Source: JBOCEF01 sp047610385
GTDB taxonomy: Bacteria; Pseudomonadota; Alphaproteobacteria; Rhodobacterales; Rhodobacteraceae
Direction of reading: 5' to 3'
Length of the DNA: 64,000 nucleotides
Assembly: GCA_047610385.1 (NCBI GenBank)
Contig: JBLGAC010000019.1
Location: forward strand, 1-64,000
Shown: positions 62,327-64,000 of the stretch, piece after piece
Numbering within the stretch: position 1 is the first letter of the stretch
Layout: every line of letters begins with the position of its first letter
The notes under the pieces: generated by a model
What the model was told of the DNA's origin: nothing
Seen by the model: only the letters and a program-made list of their open reading frames with translations
Databases searched by the model: none
Position numbers and translations under genes: made by a program

Positions 62327-62680
62327 ATGGCCGAGCCGGAATGGGGTCAGAAGCGTAAGTGTCCCAGCTGCGACACCCGCTTTTACGACCTGACCAATAA
62401 TCCGACGACCTGTCCGTCCTGCGGCGAGAGCTACGCGCTCGAAGCACTGTCGGAACGGAAGTCCAACACGACCTCTCGGTCGCGTGCCAAACCGGTTGCC
62501 CCGGTGAAGGTGGCGCCCGTTGTGGCGGACGACTCTGACGTTCTCGACGATGATGAGGACGATGACGACGATGACAACGCGGCGTCCGACTCGCTGCTCG
62601 ACGACGATGACGACGAGGAAGGCGATGACGATCTCGACGCCATCAAGCCTGAGCGCAAAGGCGACGACGACGATTCGTGA
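62327..62680 (+). CDS. FYDLN acidic protein (TIGR02300 family)
   Basis: A 117-residue protein. It has an N-terminal zinc-ribbon-like part with Cys12, Cys15, Cys29 and Cys32 and the RFYDLTNNPTTCPSCG motif, then a linker and a very acidic C-terminal half (long Asp/Glu runs). The family is conserved in alphaproteobacteria but has no known function. The ATG at 62327 matches the family start MAEPEWGQKRKCPSC; the upstream frame does not. Confidence 0.93.
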   Translation: MAEPEWGQKRKCPSCDTRFYDLTNNPTTCPSCGESYALEALSERKSNTTSRSRAKPVAPVKVAPVVADDSDVLDDDEDDDDDDNAASDSLLDDDDDEEGDDDLDAIKPERKGDDDDS

Positions 62681-62886
62681 CGCGGACCGCCTTCGTGCGC
62701 GCCCCGTCTGGGGCGTGCACGAAGGCGTCGCGGCACATGCGGAAAAGAGGCAGAAAATTCCTCTTGCAACACCGCGCCGCGCTGCCTAAACAGCGCTCAT
62801 CGCAGATGATGCGGGACCGAAACAGACGCTGAAAGGCGAACGGGCCGGTCCGGGTAAGACCCACGCGGGCAGTGCGGTGACTTTCT

Positions 62887-62962
<76 letters not shown>

Positions 62963-63137
62963 GAATTTTGAAAGCCCCGCCTACCGGTTCGCCGGGAGGC
63001 GGGGTTTTCTCTTTCCAGGCCCTTTATGTTCGCACGCGCCCCGCGCGACGTCTTGCCCCGCGCTGCGGCGACAGGCGGGGGCCGCGATCGGCTATGATCA
63101 CAGCGCGGCGCATCTGCCGCTGTCAGAGGAACGTTCC

Positions 63138-63917
63138 ATGTCCGACATCACAGACCATGGCCGCCGGGTCATTTCCGATTGCGCCGGGCGCTACGGACTG
63201 TCTGACGCGGCGGTGGAGCACATGGCCCGCGCGGTCGCCAATGGCGGCGGGACCATGGCGCAGTTCAACGTGCCTGAGCTGGGCGGGTCCGGCCAATGGA
63301 TGAGCGGCGGGATGACCATGGTCGGCGACATGTTCAACATGGGCCTTCAGGCGCGCGTGTCGAACCTGTGTGGTGAGCTGTCGGACGCGATAGGGCGGGG
63401 CGCGTTCTTTGCCGCGCCGCAGGGCATGGGCGGCGGGTCGTGGTGGCCCGAAGGGCTGGGCACCCCTGCCTCAGTCGGTGGGCAGAATCAGGCGCGCTAC
63501 GCCTATTTCCCCCACGCACGCCGGGTCGCGTTTGATGCGGGCAATGGCGGGCAGGTGATTCTGCTCGACACGCTAGACAACAACATCGGCGGGTTCAGCC
63601 AGCAGCAGTCGGGGCAGGGCGATCCTTTTCAGGGCGTGAGCTTCTCCAGCCAGTATGGCCAGTTCGCGCTGTCATCCTTGCCGCGCGCCGACGGCTCTGG
63701 CCCGGCGCCGTTCGTCGCGCCCACACAAGATTTCGCGCCGCAGCCCGCGCAGGATTTCGTGCCGCAGCCCGCGCAGGTCCCCGCCGCCCCAGCGCCCGCG
63801 GGTGATGCCGACGCGATCCTTGCAACGATCGGGCGCCTTGCGGCCTTGCGCGATGCAGGCGCGCTGACCGATGACGAGTTCACGTCAAAAAAATCTGAGC
63901 TTCTCGCCCGGTTATGA
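63138..63917 (+). CDS. SHOCT-domain protein
   Basis: A 259-residue protein without a signal peptide. The N-terminal part (DHGRRVISDCAGRYGLSDAA, GGGTMAQFNVPELGGSGQWM) and the middle (YFPHARRVAFDAGNGGQVIL) form an uncharacterised domain. A Pro/Ala/Gln-rich linker follows with repeated PQPAQDF, and a C-terminal SHOCT helix hairpin (ILATIGRLAALRDAGALTDD, then EFTSKKSELLARL). SHOCT domains are short oligomerisation modules. An AGAGGA lies before the ATG at 63138; the frame is open upstream across tRNA-Ala but that is not coding. Confidence 0.82.
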   Translation: MSDITDHGRRVISDCAGRYGLSDAAVEHMARAVANGGGTMAQFNVPELGGSGQWMSGGMTMVGDMFNMGLQARVSNLCGELSDAIGRGAFFAAPQGMGGGSWWPEGLGTPASVGGQNQARYAYFPHARRVAFDAGNGGQVILLDTLDNNIGGFSQQQSGQGDPFQGVSFSSQYGQFALSSLPRADGSGPAPFVAPTQDFAPQPAQDFVPQPAQVPAAPAPAGDADAILATIGRLAALRDAGALTDDEFTSKKSELLARL

Positions 63918-64000
63918 GGCTCGGTGCGCACGGGTGTTGGCAGGCTCATATGGGCCATTGACCACGCCCGTGCGGCGCCTATAGTGCGCGTCGCTTGCCC

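Noticed and set aside
62431..62772. A serine-rich frame on the - strand
   Set aside because: The poly-Ser run is the mirror of the Asp/Glu codons of the FYDLN protein on the + strand.

Overview
The window is high-GC chromosomal DNA of an alphaproteobacterium, most likely a marine member of the Rhodobacterales (Roseobacter/Rhodobacteraceae type). The evidence is the gene content (rimM-trmD-rplS, leuC, an ATP12 chaperone gene, aapJQMP, lysC-ptsP, glcDEF, glnK-amtB, phaZ, a FYDLN acidic-tail protein), two proteins with VPLPA-type sorting tails, and a voltage-gated sodium channel gene. These assignments come from reading motifs and recalled family knowledge; no database search was run.

Layout. 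1-5.4 kb: the end of rimM (with a 15-bp tandem-repeat tail), trmD, rplS, a secreted esterase, leuC, an unknown gene and a second, vestigial leuC 3' end. 5.7-7.8 kb: a VPLPA-CTERM protein and a convergent CapK/PaaK-type adenylating enzyme. 7.9-16.6 kb: an accessory region ending at the 3' end of tRNA-Tyr. It holds nested IS3/IS5 remnants, an IS30 remnant, two inverted IS5-type copies, an IS5-family piece with a -1 frameshift site, a bacterial voltage-gated Na+ channel, AT-rich DNA, and a broken gene resembling the large receiver-domain proteins of predicted bacterial conflict (anti-phage) systems. 16.9-23.3 kb: a housekeeping run (rlmB, YHS protein, CoA-binding protein, HAD phosphatase, ATP12, thioesterase, FAH-family enzyme, 2H phosphoesterase, acylphosphatase). 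23.6-28.7 kb: aapJQMP amino-acid ABC transporter with an unusually long AapQ. 28.8-34.5 kb: a second sorted surface protein, lysC, ptsP, two small conserved proteins. 34.6-41 kb: glcDEF glycolate oxidase, two tandem trypsin-like proteases, Hsp20. 41.1-44 kb: response regulator and hybrid histidine kinase, divergent from a liv-type operon. 44.2-54.7 kb: two CoA ligases, livGHMF and two substrate-binding proteins, which together look like a system for importing and CoA-activating a carboxylic acid. 54.8-57 kb: rpmJ and glnK-amtB with a sigma-54-like promoter. 57.3-64 kb: a class A PBP, a small membrane protein, a YgjP-type metallopeptidase, phaZ, the FYDLN protein, tRNA-Ala and a SHOCT-domain protein.

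Much of the window concerns nitrogen and carbon scavenging: ammonium (glnK-amtB), amino acids (aap), the nitrogen PTS (ptsP), glycolate (glcDEF), and an organic acid or amino acid (liv plus ligases). The best candidate for a poorly described system is the decayed receiver-like conflict gene at 14.8-16.4 kb beside tRNA-Tyr. It has a frameshift, a nonsense codon and no visible partner kinase or effector, so it is a remnant, not a working system.
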